64,000 bases of DNA from Phlyctochytrium arcticum (lineage: Eukaryota > Chytridiomycota > Chytridiomycetes > Chytridiales > Chytridiaceae), in the NCBI GenBank assembly GCA_025602905.1, contig JAHLKI010000015.1, forward strand, positions 186,001 through 250,000. The letters run 5' to 3'. Positions 29,701 through 39,009 of the stretch are shown piece after piece; position 1 is the first letter of the stretch; each line of letters starts with the position of its first letter. The position numbers and the translations under genes were made by a program. The notes under the pieces were generated by a model, which worked only from the letters and a program-made list of their open reading frames with translations, was not told the origin of the DNA and searched no databases.

Positions 29701-32398
29701 AAATGCTCTGGGAAACCTTTGTTGCAATTGAAGCATCAATGGCAATTTGTCGCGTATCATAAACAGATTGCGACACTTTTGAAGCAAGTCCGCTTGTTAA
29801 TGATATATTCAAAGCATATACACTCAAATCAGGTGCGCCAGATACGTTGGCATATGGTAGTTTGTTATTTGAATCTATTACATTTTGTTTCAATGCAAGT
29901 CCGCTTGTTAATGATGTATTCAAGGCATAAGGTGTCAAATCTGGTGTACCACTCACAAGACTATATGGTAATTTTGCAGAACTTGTAATGAGATCCTGTT
30001 TCAACGCGAGATTCGGAATATTCGACAAAAAACCGTAATCGAGACGATTCGATGCTGATATTATATTCTGTTTTGTGGCGATTGAAGAGTTGATGTTTCC
30101 CAAGTCTATATTCCGATTTAGAAAAACAGACAAATCAGGCGGTGTTGAAATATTCGAATATGGAATTTTGTTGGTACTAGTGATCTTTGGTTGATAATTG
30201 GTTGCAATATCGGTTTCAACACCTTCAATTACGGAATTTACAATTTCTAGATTTTGTATAATTGGATCAATCAATTGACTCACGAGGCTCACGGTACTAG
30301 GCTGAATTATTTGGGAGTCATACTGGCGCAACATGTCTAAATTCACCGCTTGTTGTGGGTATTCAGTAGCAATACCTAACCATCCACATTGAGGCGGCGT
30401 ATCGAAGAGCAACCTTGTGACATCGCAGCCGTTTGAATCAGGTAGAGTCACGGTTATGACATTACTACCTGGCTTCATTTGAATATTGCCGTTTGAATCC
30501 AATATGGGATTTCCATTCACATCCTCCTCGCGTTTCCTTTCTCTCCCTAGAATAGTGATGAATCCGGCACCAAGGCCGGTAAGGGCACCGCCTAGCATTC
30601 CAGAGCCTATGGCAGAAATAGCCGAACTAGCTGACCCTATTACACTACCACCCGCGCCAAATAAACCATTTAATGGCCCTACAATACCGCTCAAACCTCC
30701 ACTGACTGAAACGACCTCGCCTCCTCCCGATTTCAGGACTTGATTCGCACCTTCTCCTGTTTGCTCTTGAATGGGATCTTCAGCTGTTCTTTCTGTTTTG
30801 AAAGTGTCTATGGTTGAAATTGTATAACCGATGCCAGGGGAACCAACCAATATCACGCCACTACCTGCCGTCAAGGAAAATGAATTAGAGATTGTCTTTC
30901 CCGCTACCGTAATCCCATTACCACCAACATATGGTGATTCATCAGGTGCCTCGTATTCATAGGAACAGGAGATGGTGTTGCCAGTGATCTGAATATTATT
31001 TCCTGCTTGGTAGTCGCCTTGGAACGTATTTCCTATACGCTTGACTCCATTAGACGCTGACAAATTTTCTTCAATGTGAGTCTTGGTGCTATCCATTTGA
31101 AGCCCACCTGATACTGTAAGATCCAGACTGACCTCATGTGAGGAATTCTGATAAAGACCATTGCTGAAAGAGAGCCCGGATGAAATCTTACCTTGAGAAT
31201 CGACTCGTATAGACGAGTTGTCTACCAAGGGACTTGGGTTTACTGAAAGATTCATATTCGTGTCAACCGCTAAACTCGCATCAGTATTCAATTCAACTAT
31301 TTGGTCTCGAATCACAACTGCTCCACTCCCCTGGTACACACCCTTCACGTATTCGGCAGTTGTTGCCTCATAGTCACTTGGATTGCTATTTGGTGATAGA
31401 TTCACATGTCCCACACTAAGTTCATTCAGTGTCTCTGAATACGTAAAGTCACTAGTTCTATTCAAACCTGCAATCCCGTTGTCATAAGGAATCTGCCCTA
31501 ATCCCTGACTTCTAAACGCCAGCTTGTTACCCGTCTGCTGAAAATTTTCATGGTCCACCTCGAGTTTGACAAGTGATCCGTCAATGGATTCGGTAATATC
31601 TCGATATACTGATATGGCGCCGGCTCCCTTGAGACTCTTGGAAACATCCTGTGTTTTTGCTTTTAATTTGTTATAATCTACTTCAAGTGTATCTTCATCA
31701 ATTCGTAAGGAGACTTGACCGTCGATTTCATCTAATGGGTATTCGAATACCAACTTGTCGGGAATAAGAGCCTTCAACTTTCCACCGTCTATATCCATGG
31801 TATCATCATCAATCTTGAGTGACAATTTGTGACTATTTAGAACATTGTAATAGAACGGATCAGAGATTTTGAGACTCAACCCTTTTGCAAATAGATTCAA
31901 ATCACCGTCAAGTATAGATTCTGCGTCTTCCATATGAGATGCATACCTTAATTCAATTTCATCGTCGTCATTGTAGAAGAGCGGACTGTTCAATTCAGGT
32001 GGATCCTGTTTCTTGGCTGCTAATTGATTTTCATCGTTAATAAATAATGAATCATTGTCATACTGAAGAGACACCTGATGGTCGTCGCTTGAATACTGAA
32101 GAGGTAGACGAACGTCTGCCTCAATGGTTGAAAGATTTCCTTCGGAATCTAGAACGAGACGACTATCATCGTAAGCAAGAGAGACGTGTGCGTTACCCTG
32201 TGTCAGAGTGGTTTCAATTGGCGCTTCTGAGGATAAAGAGTTTATTTTAAGTATTCCATGTTTATTCTTAACAGTGGCGACATCGATACTGGAATATTCG
32301 TCTCCTTTCAATTCGCCGCTTATGAAGCTGTTTTGAATATTTGTATTGTCAAGGGTGCGAATACCCGAGGCATTGCGCGAGTTAATACCTGACATCAC
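26732..32398 (-). CDS. Giant fiber-like attachment protein, 1,888 aa
   Basis: By far the largest gene of the element. N-terminal ~500 residues: short repeats alternating hydrophobic and polar residues (HVSLAYDDSRLVLDSEGNL, VSLQYDNDSLFINDENQLAA), like shaft repeats of adenovirus-type fibers. At about 560-640 there is a Gly-rich hydrophobic segment (GAGGSVIGSASSAISAIGS, GALTGLGAGFITILG). Then come trimer-like stalk repeats (SIATKQNIISASNRLDYG, LALKQN...LPY), a LamG/concanavalin-like domain (about 960-1130), more stalk repeats (GILPISKIDTSTLQPL, DWGNVTGKPVFG), and a distinct C-terminal beta-rich head (last ~130 residues). The probable role is host-cell attachment. A relative lies outside the element at 14.19-16.58 kb. 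Confidence 0.8.
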   Translation of the reverse strand: MMSGINSRNASGIRTLDNTNIQNSFISGELKGDEYSSIDVATVKNKHGILKINSLSSEAPIETTLTQGNAHVSLAYDDSRLVLDSEGNLSTIEADVRLPLQYSSDDHQVSLQYDNDSLFINDENQLAAKKQDPPELNSPLFYNDDDEIELRYASHMEDAESILDGDLNLFAKGLSLKISDPFYYNVLNSHKLSLKIDDDTMDIDGGKLKALIPDKLVFEYPLDEIDGQVSLRIDEDTLEVDYNKLKAKTQDVSKSLKGAGAISVYRDITESIDGSLVKLEVDHENFQQTGNKLAFRSQGLGQIPYDNGIAGLNRTSDFTYSETLNELSVGHVNLSPNSNPSDYEATTAEYVKGVYQGSGAVVIRDQIVELNTDASLAVDTNMNLSVNPSPLVDNSSIRVDSQGKISSGLSFSNGLYQNSSHEVSLDLTVSGGLQMDSTKTHIEENLSASNGVKRIGNTFQGDYQAGNNIQITGNTISCSYEYEAPDESPYVGGNGITVAGKTISNSFSLTAGSGVILVGSPGIGYTISTIDTFKTERTAEDPIQEQTGEGANQVLKSGGGEVVSVSGGLSGIVGPLNGLFGAGGSVIGSASSAISAIGSGMLGGALTGLGAGFITILGRERKREEDVNGNPILDSNGNIQMKPGSNVITVTLPDSNGCDVTRLLFDTPPQCGWLGIATEYPQQAVNLDMLRQYDSQIIQPSTVSLVSQLIDPIIQNLEIVNSVIEGVETDIATNYQPKITSTNKIPYSNISTPPDLSVFLNRNIDLGNINSSIATKQNIISASNRLDYGFLSNIPNLALKQDLITSSAKLPYSLVSGTPDLTPYALNTSLTSGLALKQNVIDSNNKLPYANVSGAPDLSVYALNISLTSGLASKVSQSVYDTRQIAIDASIATKVSQSIYDTRQTAIDSAITLKQNLIKDAISLIGVDNTTTTILTDNFTSTPTGTLSGNATYDTTNKYVILQQNNQTYSNGNIAYTIPNLGRYWTVQCDLLYSSFRQDEGITINCGGYAASFSGYFNYTRLHTPDGTYKEVAASLPRDVFATVRMKVVYDTAFLYVNNILVTSWTNASSNVPLSTNITLVIYGQSGGFGAAKYLDNLSLVQDSNATESIKFAPLNGKVTSQISTIDDGTYGSSMVISASTGSSGTLQELMRLGTSAVTVSKKLYATDDIFTKTLKVATESFVNTSISAIPLSNYTLTSTYNTRQTAIDNRFTPIETRIGQLKALSNLDTIDLSTSLVTGILPISKIDTSTLQPLITSGNAASFKTTLGLSSTASSGNIDWGNVTGKPVFGSLSLKNSIDLSTTEVTGILPISKIDTSELQPLIADYNKDEIRQTLGIEWDTLVGRPTLGSLALKNSIDLSTTEVTGIIPISKVNTSTLQPLITTDNSDDVKFTLGIEWDTLAGKPTLGSLALKNNVDLSTSESIGQLAFSRISNVPNYVLTSDYNTRLAPIETKLTGYDTSFTSKLLTLNLGAGNQPNALVINASLSAVSGNSILLMNNASSSTQWGLYHAGSAGTGGLPNGSLGFYNFTLASHILQLRSDGQIAINTATDSTSTTSGAFTVAGGAGIAKKLYVGTDIFVAGTSLTTSLGSKQPLHANLTSLSGATPTLPSLTTTGDITINGTYLKIPNTGFSQINLGNMYINCTPVHERGDLHFFDTPTNHRFIGWYSNTLTLSLGPIGGAGLIHSQSQVDFGFNSVTQNVIQANLVGNTLKVKNRHASGYSTIQFENNNATVSGYIGVGNTSTAAPYQNMMYIKADSGLYLDGQGLLTRPVAVNIWDNAGTGQTGIPSGFSKAFTTTRTVQMFTGSIALYANSDNYGIDVSLRIDGNVVKTIYLFWRYTGQILRFPLSFITTGLSIGAHTFTLTWTGSNLGFDGNARIDLQMLEY

Positions 32399-32439
32399 TA
32401 TTTACTTATAAGAAATCAAATGAAATAAAAGCTCTGTCT

Positions 32440-34230
32440 CTTAACACAATTGCGTTAACAGGCAATAGCGAATCAACGACAAATTTGACATCCATGGTTT
32501 CTCAGATTCGATGGTACTTGGCCGATTGATGGTCTCGGTTGTCGGTCGATCGGAAGATAGAAGACGGCGAAAAGAAGTGAAAAAAAAGAAGCTTTGAGGG
32601 AGTTAGCAATCAGCGAGCAGGCGGAATGTGTTCAGTCAAAGTCAAATGTTCATCGGCCACGCCGCAAAGTATTGCCTCCCGACGTCCAGAAGCCCCAGCA
32701 GGCATAACGTGCCCCGATAGATACCGCTGTGCGCTCAGAAGAAGGTACGACCAAGCGACCCCAACTCACTCCAACTCTAAGCACCTCTCGTCCCCGTAAA
32801 CACAGCAACCATCCAGTTTCATCGGCGAACCAGCAAGCAGCTGCTCCAGCAGGACGAGAGATGCGAATACCCATCCTGCTCCCTCATTCAGCGTCGGTGG
32901 GCCAGGCACTTCCCGAAAAGACACCAGGCCCCAGCAGGTCCTTCAACGAAGCCCCTCGATAGATACCCGGCGTCCGTTCCTAGATAAAGTACACATCCCA
33001 CTCATACGTCCACATCTTTGAATGAGATCGCGGGACAGTTCCTGCGGTGCCCGGAGATACCGTCACTATCAGCTTCCAAGCGCCGTAGGCCGCAGCGAGC
33101 ACTTTTACGTGCCCCGTGAGATGCCACAGGAACCAAAGATGAAGCAGCGGGCAACAGCCCCAGCAGAACCGCAGGCAAGAAACAGACCTAAGCTAGCCAA
33201 CGCACACCCACCTTTTTCGCAGTCTGTGTTGCGCGCCAAGCTGTCCAGCTCCGGAAAACAAGAGTCAGAGCAAGAATCCCGCGAATCCGGGGCAAGATTG
33301 TATGGCCCGTGTCTGCAGCAGCGCGACGCGAGGCAAGCAGGGGGAATGTGGATGCTATAGTAACAAGGGAGGCACAGCACACTATCACTCATACCCTCAG
33401 ACCTTCCCACGCAAAAATCTTACGCATCTTCCAGTTCGAGAGCTCGACATGTCCTGCACTTCAAAAACTGCGAGATTTCAGGCGTATGACTTTGTCAGCA
33501 CTCTATCAGCTGCAGCGACTCTCCCCCCCCAAACTGACGACTTCTGGAAGAATCTGATTCAACATATCGGCCAAAACCCAAACCTCTACACCGAACGCGT
33601 ATCCTGTTCCTGCCCTCGGTCCAGAACAACGATTCTCGATCTTGACCACCTTGCGTCTGATATTCAAGGTTCCATTCAGCATCGCGTCACTGGCCTGGAT
33701 TTGTCAAAAGCTGGCCCCATTTTTATGAATGCCGCCGCCAGGCTGATAGCATCTGCACACAACCTACCCATTGCCAGAGTCGAATCAAGGACAAAAGGAG
33801 AGAAGACACGCGCCGTGTTCCACTGGGACTTCGCCCAGGATGCTGTCAATTTCACCAAAAGCTTCGTAGAGAGAAAGAAGTATGGGAAGGCAGAGAAGTT
33901 CTTCCAAACCAATCCCTGGATTGGCGGACCTGAGGCCCAAAACCAAGGAAACCCATCAGCGACATCTACCGCATCAGCCCCATCTGGCTCTTTGATCCGC
34001 ACCACCCCGACCACCGCAAGTAACTTGGCTATCACCCCCGCAGCAACTGCAGTACTTCTCAAGGCAAAATATCCTCATGTTGAAGAATGGAGACTGGCGA
34101 GTCTGGCTGACTCCATGCACACAGTGGGGAGGGAGGCGGCCAAAGATGTGTTCAAGACCATCTTTGGTGGAGATGTTTAGCGTAGTGCACGCATGTATAT
34201 ATGTACAAAAATATTTTCAATTAGGATCTG
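32440..34230. other. GC-richer, host-looking island inside the element
   Basis: Base use changes visibly from the AT-rich viral DNA on both sides. 32,600-33,400 has repeated motifs such as GATAGATACC, CCCCAGCAGG and CAGCAGG and no supported gene, followed by an ORF at 33,449-34,180 with host-like codon use. This suggests a captured host segment or a nested element. No flanking duplication was identified. Confidence 0.5.
33449..34180 (+). CDS. Unrecognised protein in the GC-rich island
   Basis: A 243-aa ORF from ATG 33,449; the frame is open from 33,302, so an earlier start is possible. It begins SCTSKTARFQAYDFVSTLS and contains ERVSCSCPRSRTTILDLDHL, a basic stretch (VESRTKGEKTRAVFHWDF), a Thr/Ala/Ser-rich linker and a helical end (EEWRLASLADSMHTVGREAA). 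No domain recognised. Codon and base use differ from the viral genes around it, so it may be a captured host gene carried as cargo or part of an old retroelement. Confidence 0.5.
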   Translation: MSCTSKTARFQAYDFVSTLSAAATLPPQTDDFWKNLIQHIGQNPNLYTERVSCSCPRSRTTILDLDHLASDIQGSIQHRVTGLDLSKAGPIFMNAAARLIASAHNLPIARVESRTKGEKTRAVFHWDFAQDAVNFTKSFVERKKYGKAEKFFQTNPWIGGPEAQNQGNPSATSTASAPSGSLIRTTPTTASNLAITPAATAVLLKAKYPHVEEWRLASLADSMHTVGREAAKDVFKTIFGGDV

Positions 34231-34607
34231 CACTATAACAGTCCGAATCCTAAACGGCCGCGATAACCAAAGTGCGACGAGCTCGATAGTATACTTCCCG
34301 GAATAGATGTTGCGCGCAAGTCTTTTGGGGAGGTCTTTGTCAAAGATGATTAGATCCGTATGAAACTGTTTGCAAAACAGGGGCATATTAGGATTTTTGG
34401 AGAAAGAGGGGCATTTCAGAATTTTTGAGGTATAAGAGACGTTTTCTCTTCTTTTTATCTAGTGAAAGCGACAGAGTGCAATATGGCAACATCGTTTTAA
34501 TTGCGAAGCTTTCAGAGGACATATCTATTCCAAAAACACATCATCCTTATAGTAAAAAATTCTTCCTATATTTACAAGAGAAATTGTAATACAACTGCAT
34601 GTGCGAC

Positions 34608-34802
34608 TCACACCAGCCGTCTTCTCTTCTTTGGTGTGGATTCCTCAGGCTCCGAATCGATACACATGTCGCTTAGGACTCTAGATACGTCGCTAAGTCG
34701 AGCTCTCAATTTGCTGTATTTGCGGTGTAGTTGGGCTAGTTCTCGTTTCAGGACTGTGACCTCCTGGGTTGAATTGGCGACGTCGTTGTTTTGGAGAGAC
34801 AT
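34608..34802 (-). CDS. Small coiled-coil protein with basic tail
   Basis: A 64-aa ORF: a heptad-like helix (VTVLKRELAQLHRKYSKLRA, then RLSDVSRVLSDM), an acidic link and an NLS-like end (PKKRRRLV). A TATA-like TATAAATAAG lies about 45-55 bp upstream on the minus strand (about 34,845-34,856). Leucine-zipper-like form plus nuclear signal suggests a small nuclear regulator or virion component; function unknown. Confidence 0.5.
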   Translation of the reverse strand: MSLQNNDVANSTQEVTVLKRELAQLHRKYSKLRARLSDVSRVLSDMCIDSEPEESTPKKRRRLV

Positions 34803-34904
34803 GATGTGTGTTGGTTTTCTGTGGAGGGGAAATCTGTACTCGTCTCTTATTTATAATAAAATGAATTACCGTTCCTTTCATCCTTTCGGAAAAAAGATAA
34901 CAAA

Positions 34905-36071
34905 TTATTCTACATGGTAACATTTCATATTGTAGCCGGGAATGAATCCATGTTCACCGAATACTTCAACAAATCTTTCCGAATACGGGAAAGACGGATC
35001 ACTATCCATGTAGAATATCACACGCGAGAGAATATCGCCTGCATTGCGTGATTTAGGATTGCTAGTCGCTCTTGACATACTTGCGGCAGTCCGTTGCCAG
35101 TTGACCTTTTTGCCCACTGAGCATGTCAGTGACTTCTCATAAACTAAACTTCCCCAGCCTCGAGCTGATCCTGCTGGTACTATGCCGATAATACGTTTTA
35201 TATTCCCCTTCTCCAACTCCTCATATGATTTGTTGAGGAAAGCCGATATCAAATTGGAACAGTTTTTCGGTCCACGTTCATGATCAAACAATGCGCTCCC
35301 GGGTGGATTCAAATATACCCAATTTGACTCGTCCCAATCCTCTAATGTCAACGCATTGATAAATGTTCCGTCTGCTTGATTCCCGTATGTCCGTTTTGCC
35401 CTCAGAATACTCTCAGTATTCGTACATGGGTCCAAGTCTATCCCATCCGGTGCCGTGAAACGTTCGATTGCTTCAATGAGCCACGCAGGAGAATTAAATT
35501 CGTTCTCACATCCTAATCTTTTTTTCAGTGATATGGTCGGTGATTGAGATCCATCAGTAGGGGTAGACGAGCGAGTTGATGATGAAGGGGACGATGGCGG
35601 TGACACGGGTGTCGGCGGAAGCGGTTCTTGTTCAACAGGTGAAAGTCGAATTAGAACTTCAGTCTCGGAGAATACGACATTCAACTCTGATGTGACTACA
35701 TTGTCTCTTGTTCGAAAATGAGCTAGTATTCTTTGCCATACGTCTGTAACTGGTAAACTACGACTTGCAGCTTGCTTCTTCACTGCCAGACATAATTGAA
35801 TTGAAGTCGGAAGTTGATCGTGCGAAAATACTTGCTCCAACTCTTTCAACACTTTTCCAGTATTCGAAACTCGATATCCGTTAGAGGTAGATTGATTCCA
35901 GCGCTCAAATAGATAAATCTCCAGTGAAGCATATCGGGGTCGGTACAACTTGTTGCTGATTATCGTATTGAGTGCCTTGCATGTCTCTAACCACTCGACT
36001 TTGAATACTGGGTTGATTTGCAAATACTCTAGGTGTATCAATGATTCTTGAGTTGCAAGTTCGTCGCTCAT
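34905..36071 (-). CDS. Phage-type DNA N6-adenine methyltransferase-like protein
   Basis: 388 aa. The N-terminal ~170 residues are helical and unrecognised, followed by an acidic Pro/Ser linker (PPTPVSPPSSPSSSTRSSTP). The C-terminal domain from about residue 190 matches the phage Dam-type family: NSPAWLIEAIERF, then DLDPCTN (about 210), then YLNPPGS (about 255) corresponding to the catalytic (D/N)PP(Y/F) motif, and a later IIGIVPAGSARGW segment. Gly instead of Tyr/Phe after NPP is unusual and may lower or alter activity. A role in marking viral DNA or counteracting host nucleases is plausible but inferred. It is upstream of the direct-repeat region at 36.18 kb. Confidence 0.7.
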   Translation of the reverse strand: MSDELATQESLIHLEYLQINPVFKVEWLETCKALNTIISNKLYRPRYASLEIYLFERWNQSTSNGYRVSNTGKVLKELEQVFSHDQLPTSIQLCLAVKKQAASRSLPVTDVWQRILAHFRTRDNVVTSELNVVFSETEVLIRLSPVEQEPLPPTPVSPPSSPSSSTRSSTPTDGSQSPTISLKKRLGCENEFNSPAWLIEAIERFTAPDGIDLDPCTNTESILRAKRTYGNQADGTFINALTLEDWDESNWVYLNPPGSALFDHERGPKNCSNLISAFLNKSYEELEKGNIKRIIGIVPAGSARGWGSLVYEKSLTCSVGKKVNWQRTAASMSRATSNPKSRNAGDILSRVIFYMDSDPSFPYSERFVEVFGEHGFIPGYNMKCYHVE

Positions 36072-36183
36072 TATGTATGTCCTTTTGCAATATTTAAATT
36101 TTTTTTCAAGAGTACTGAAACGATCAGATCCCCATCAAGTCGGGACGGGTTTTTTGCGGGTAGATCCTCATTTGATAGGTAAG

Positions 36184-36384
36184 CTAAATTCCTAGCCCAA
36201 TTTTTCAAAAAAGTAGTTCTAATATTGAAAACTAATTCAAATTTATTTTAAAAATTTTTATTTTTCATTTCTGTAAAAAAGTTTGTATTATTTGGGCTAG
36301 AACGCTAGGTAGAATATAAAGAGAAGGGGAAGCCTTAAAAAGTAGCTGTTTTTGCTCCCTGTGCGAATATGAAAAAGCTAGGAT
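36184..36384 (+). repeat. Direct repeat flanking the replication block, copy 1
   Basis: About 150 bp nearly identical to 39,947-40,097, followed by a second matching block (GAATATGAAAAAGCTAGGAT). Each copy is very AT-rich and contains an inverted pair (CCTAGCCCAA at about 36,191 and TTGGGCTAG at 36,292-36,300). The pair brackets the primase-helicase and two small genes. A candidate replication origin or duplicated promoter/regulatory region. Confidence 0.8.
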
Positions 36385-36425
36385 TTCGCTAGAAAAGCTA
36401 GAATCTTTTTTTTTCATTTTTTTAT

Positions 36426-38882
36426 CTACTCTGTCACAAAATCCGGGTTAAACTTGAAGCCCTTCCATCCTTTGACATTTTTGCCATCGTCATCATCTTC
36501 ATTATCGCTATCTGCTGCAACCCAAATCTGTCTGGTTTGGTTGTTGGGTGGTGATATTCGATCGAGGTGATCATGCAGCATACCAAGTGTTGTTCGATTA
36601 CAATCTGCTCCAATATTCTTGCAGTACGATCGAAACAAGGTATTAACGTGACTGACAAGAATATGGTGACCATCCACCTTAATCAATGCATTTTGCTCGA
36701 ATGCCAGTGAAATATTTTGCGACATTTGATACTTGTCATGAGCGTCACGGACGATCTGAGGTTGGACATTAACCTTGATCCCTTCCTTCTGATAGTCATT
36801 CAAATAGACATCGACAAGTAATGCGACAAATGTATCGGCACATTCCAACACTTTCTCTTCGAATCCATTGACAATTTTCATTTGTTTGGCATTCTTTGGA
36901 TCTGGTTCCATTTCAAATTGCGCTTCACAGGGAATCACCACTACACGTCGCCAGAAACCCTTGGTATTATCATGAATAACAGGAAGACTGTTTAACATGA
37001 TAAATGGAACCACGGCTAGTTTGATGGCCTCCATCCTCCCTTCGTATAACCCTCGGGCACTAGTCTCATCACCGCTACAAATCAACTTGAGGAATTCTGT
37101 ATAGAGCGACTTTTGCTCTAATTCAGTCAATATTCCGCTTCGAATATGTTTCATGGCAAGTAACGCGGGAGTAGCCGCTTGGGCATTCACGGTTGGACGA
37201 GCAACCAACGCACTTGAAATAGGAGCAGAATAGTCACCACATGCCTTTCGTATGAGCTTTGCCAGCAACGATTTTGCATTACTACCATATCCATGAAACA
37301 GAAAAAGCAATTGATCGACACTGAGCCTATCCAAGCCGGAGGCCAACGCTTTAAGTAAAAAATGCTTCAACTCGCTTCGGTGGCAAGTGAAGTCATTGAG
37401 AAACTTGTGGATAATGTCCTTCTTTTCTTGTGGATGATCTTTGTAAGGAATATATTCCAAGTTTGTAGACATGGTTGAATAATCAGACGGCACAGAATCG
37501 CGGAATACACCTTCCTTCAAGTCAAACACACAATTGGTGAAATGAAGATTTTGGGGGAAACTATTAAACTTGTTTGCGACATTCATATCACCAATCAGTT
37601 CATATAATGCCTGAATGATGTTGCCCTTCTCTCGTGTCGTTTTTACATCGGATTCCGATACCTTTGCACATCTCCCTCTTGCTGACCAAATTGCCTTGTT
37701 TGTATCATCCACACACTCCTCGTGAATTTTGTGGCAGATGAAGGAAAGTTTATTAAGACTCTGAGCCAGCTTGTCAAAGTATGGGCGTAATATATACGTA
37801 TGATACTGTTCTTGCCAAATACCAATCTTGGGATTGAAATGCTGCCATTTCCCTCGAACGGTACACGGATAGACTGTATCTTGACATAGGGCAAATAACG
37901 CTTCAGATATCGCCTTGTTGCTGCAATCACAATCCTCTACTATTTTCTTGGCAACCTTGTCATCAAATGCATTCCACATCGCAAGATAATCTTTATCGAC
38001 AACCACGTTATTGCCTTTCCCGGAACGGCATACAAATCGGAGCACGCCATTGTGCCTCACTAGAAAAGGATGGTTGCTATTTTTGACGTGCTTCCGTTTA
38101 CACACTTTGCATTCATAAGGTTTCGTGGCCGTAATTAGAAAGATATTGTTTCGATTTGCACTCTTGTCAATCTGAAAGTGGTCCTGATAGTATTCACTTT
38201 CCTTGAACAGAATCACATCTTCATCATTTAGAATCGTATTGTCCACGGGATTGGCCGTAAATTGTTGCAGTTCAAAATGTTTCTTAGTCTTCTTCATCGT
38301 AGTCAGAATATTATCTAGAATCCATTTCGGAAGGGGCGCCATTTCCTTCTTGTATTCGAGATTTGTATCATCCCAGGTGTAGAGTTTGGCCTTTTTCTTG
38401 GAAGGCGGACACATAATACACCCGCCCTGTTTCCTAACATCCACGGCAATGAGTTTATCATTTAGCGTCATGCACACAGCCCAGTTTTTCAATTGAGCTT
38501 CTTCATCGGAACCAGAAAGACTAAAATAGTAATGTTTGCCACCAGAGGGAGTCGTGACGCTGAGAGTTGACGGGAGATGTTCATTTTGTTCCACTAATTC
38601 CTGAAAATCCTCAATTCCGGTCCGCTCAGAATACTTGTCACTCTTATTTTTAATAGACGGTGCCCGGTTATCCACGTCAATCACCATGTACTGGTCATTG
38701 ATGATAAGTGAAAGGTTGCAATCGGCCTGTTCTCGTTTCTTAAAGTCTTTTTCAAAAATATAACTCCCGTTGCTCCATTTGCCAATAGGGCATTTATTTT
38801 GAATCGAGGCGGGAATCGGGATAAAGGCCCGGTTATGAGCATGCATCTTTTTGGCGTATTTGAAGAGTTGAGTTTGAGCCAT
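36426..38882 (-). CDS. Primase-helicase (PrimPol domain plus D5-like SF3 helicase)
   Basis: 818 aa. N-terminal archaeo-eukaryotic primase-polymerase: catalytic MVIDVDN (Asp 69 and 71), SGGKHYYF (113-120) and AVDVRKQGGCIMCPPS with Asp 148. A Cys/His zinc motif lies mid-protein (CKVCKRKHVKNSNH). Helicase: Walker A GYGSNAKS (about 527-534), Walker B-like SGILTELEQ, and motif C region FIMLNSLPVIHDNTKGFWRR. This is the replication protein type of poxvirus D5, many polinton-like viruses and virophages, which primes and unwinds DNA. With no polymerase B found, a host polymerase probably completes synthesis. A TATATAAAC box lies about 45 bp upstream (about 38,930). Confidence 0.9.
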   Translation of the reverse strand: MAQTQLFKYAKKMHAHNRAFIPIPASIQNKCPIGKWSNGSYIFEKDFKKREQADCNLSLIINDQYMVIDVDNRAPSIKNKSDKYSERTGIEDFQELVEQNEHLPSTLSVTTPSGGKHYYFSLSGSDEEAQLKNWAVCMTLNDKLIAVDVRKQGGCIMCPPSKKKAKLYTWDDTNLEYKKEMAPLPKWILDNILTTMKKTKKHFELQQFTANPVDNTILNDEDVILFKESEYYQDHFQIDKSANRNNIFLITATKPYECKVCKRKHVKNSNHPFLVRHNGVLRFVCRSGKGNNVVVDKDYLAMWNAFDDKVAKKIVEDCDCSNKAISEALFALCQDTVYPCTVRGKWQHFNPKIGIWQEQYHTYILRPYFDKLAQSLNKLSFICHKIHEECVDDTNKAIWSARGRCAKVSESDVKTTREKGNIIQALYELIGDMNVANKFNSFPQNLHFTNCVFDLKEGVFRDSVPSDYSTMSTNLEYIPYKDHPQEKKDIIHKFLNDFTCHRSELKHFLLKALASGLDRLSVDQLLFLFHGYGSNAKSLLAKLIRKACGDYSAPISSALVARPTVNAQAATPALLAMKHIRSGILTELEQKSLYTEFLKLICSGDETSARGLYEGRMEAIKLAVVPFIMLNSLPVIHDNTKGFWRRVVVIPCEAQFEMEPDPKNAKQMKIVNGFEEKVLECADTFVALLVDVYLNDYQKEGIKVNVQPQIVRDAHDKYQMSQNISLAFEQNALIKVDGHHILVSHVNTLFRSYCKNIGADCNRTTLGMLHDHLDRISPPNNQTRQIWVAADSDNEDDDDGKNVKGWKGFKFNPDFVTE

Positions 38883-38925
38883 TTTTTGGGGTGTACGAAG
38901 ATTAGGACGCCGGACTTTACTTGAA

Positions 38926-38934
38926 GTTTATATA
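38926..38934 (-). promoter_or_regulatory. TATA box of the primase-helicase gene
   Basis: TATATAAAC-type motif on the minus strand next to an A/T run, about 45 bp before the ATG at 38,882. Confidence 0.5.
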
Positions 38935-39009
38935 AAAAAAAAATAAAGATAGATGTCCCAAACGCAGTACATAAAAAATTATTGATATATGAAGTAATAA
39001 GACACAACC

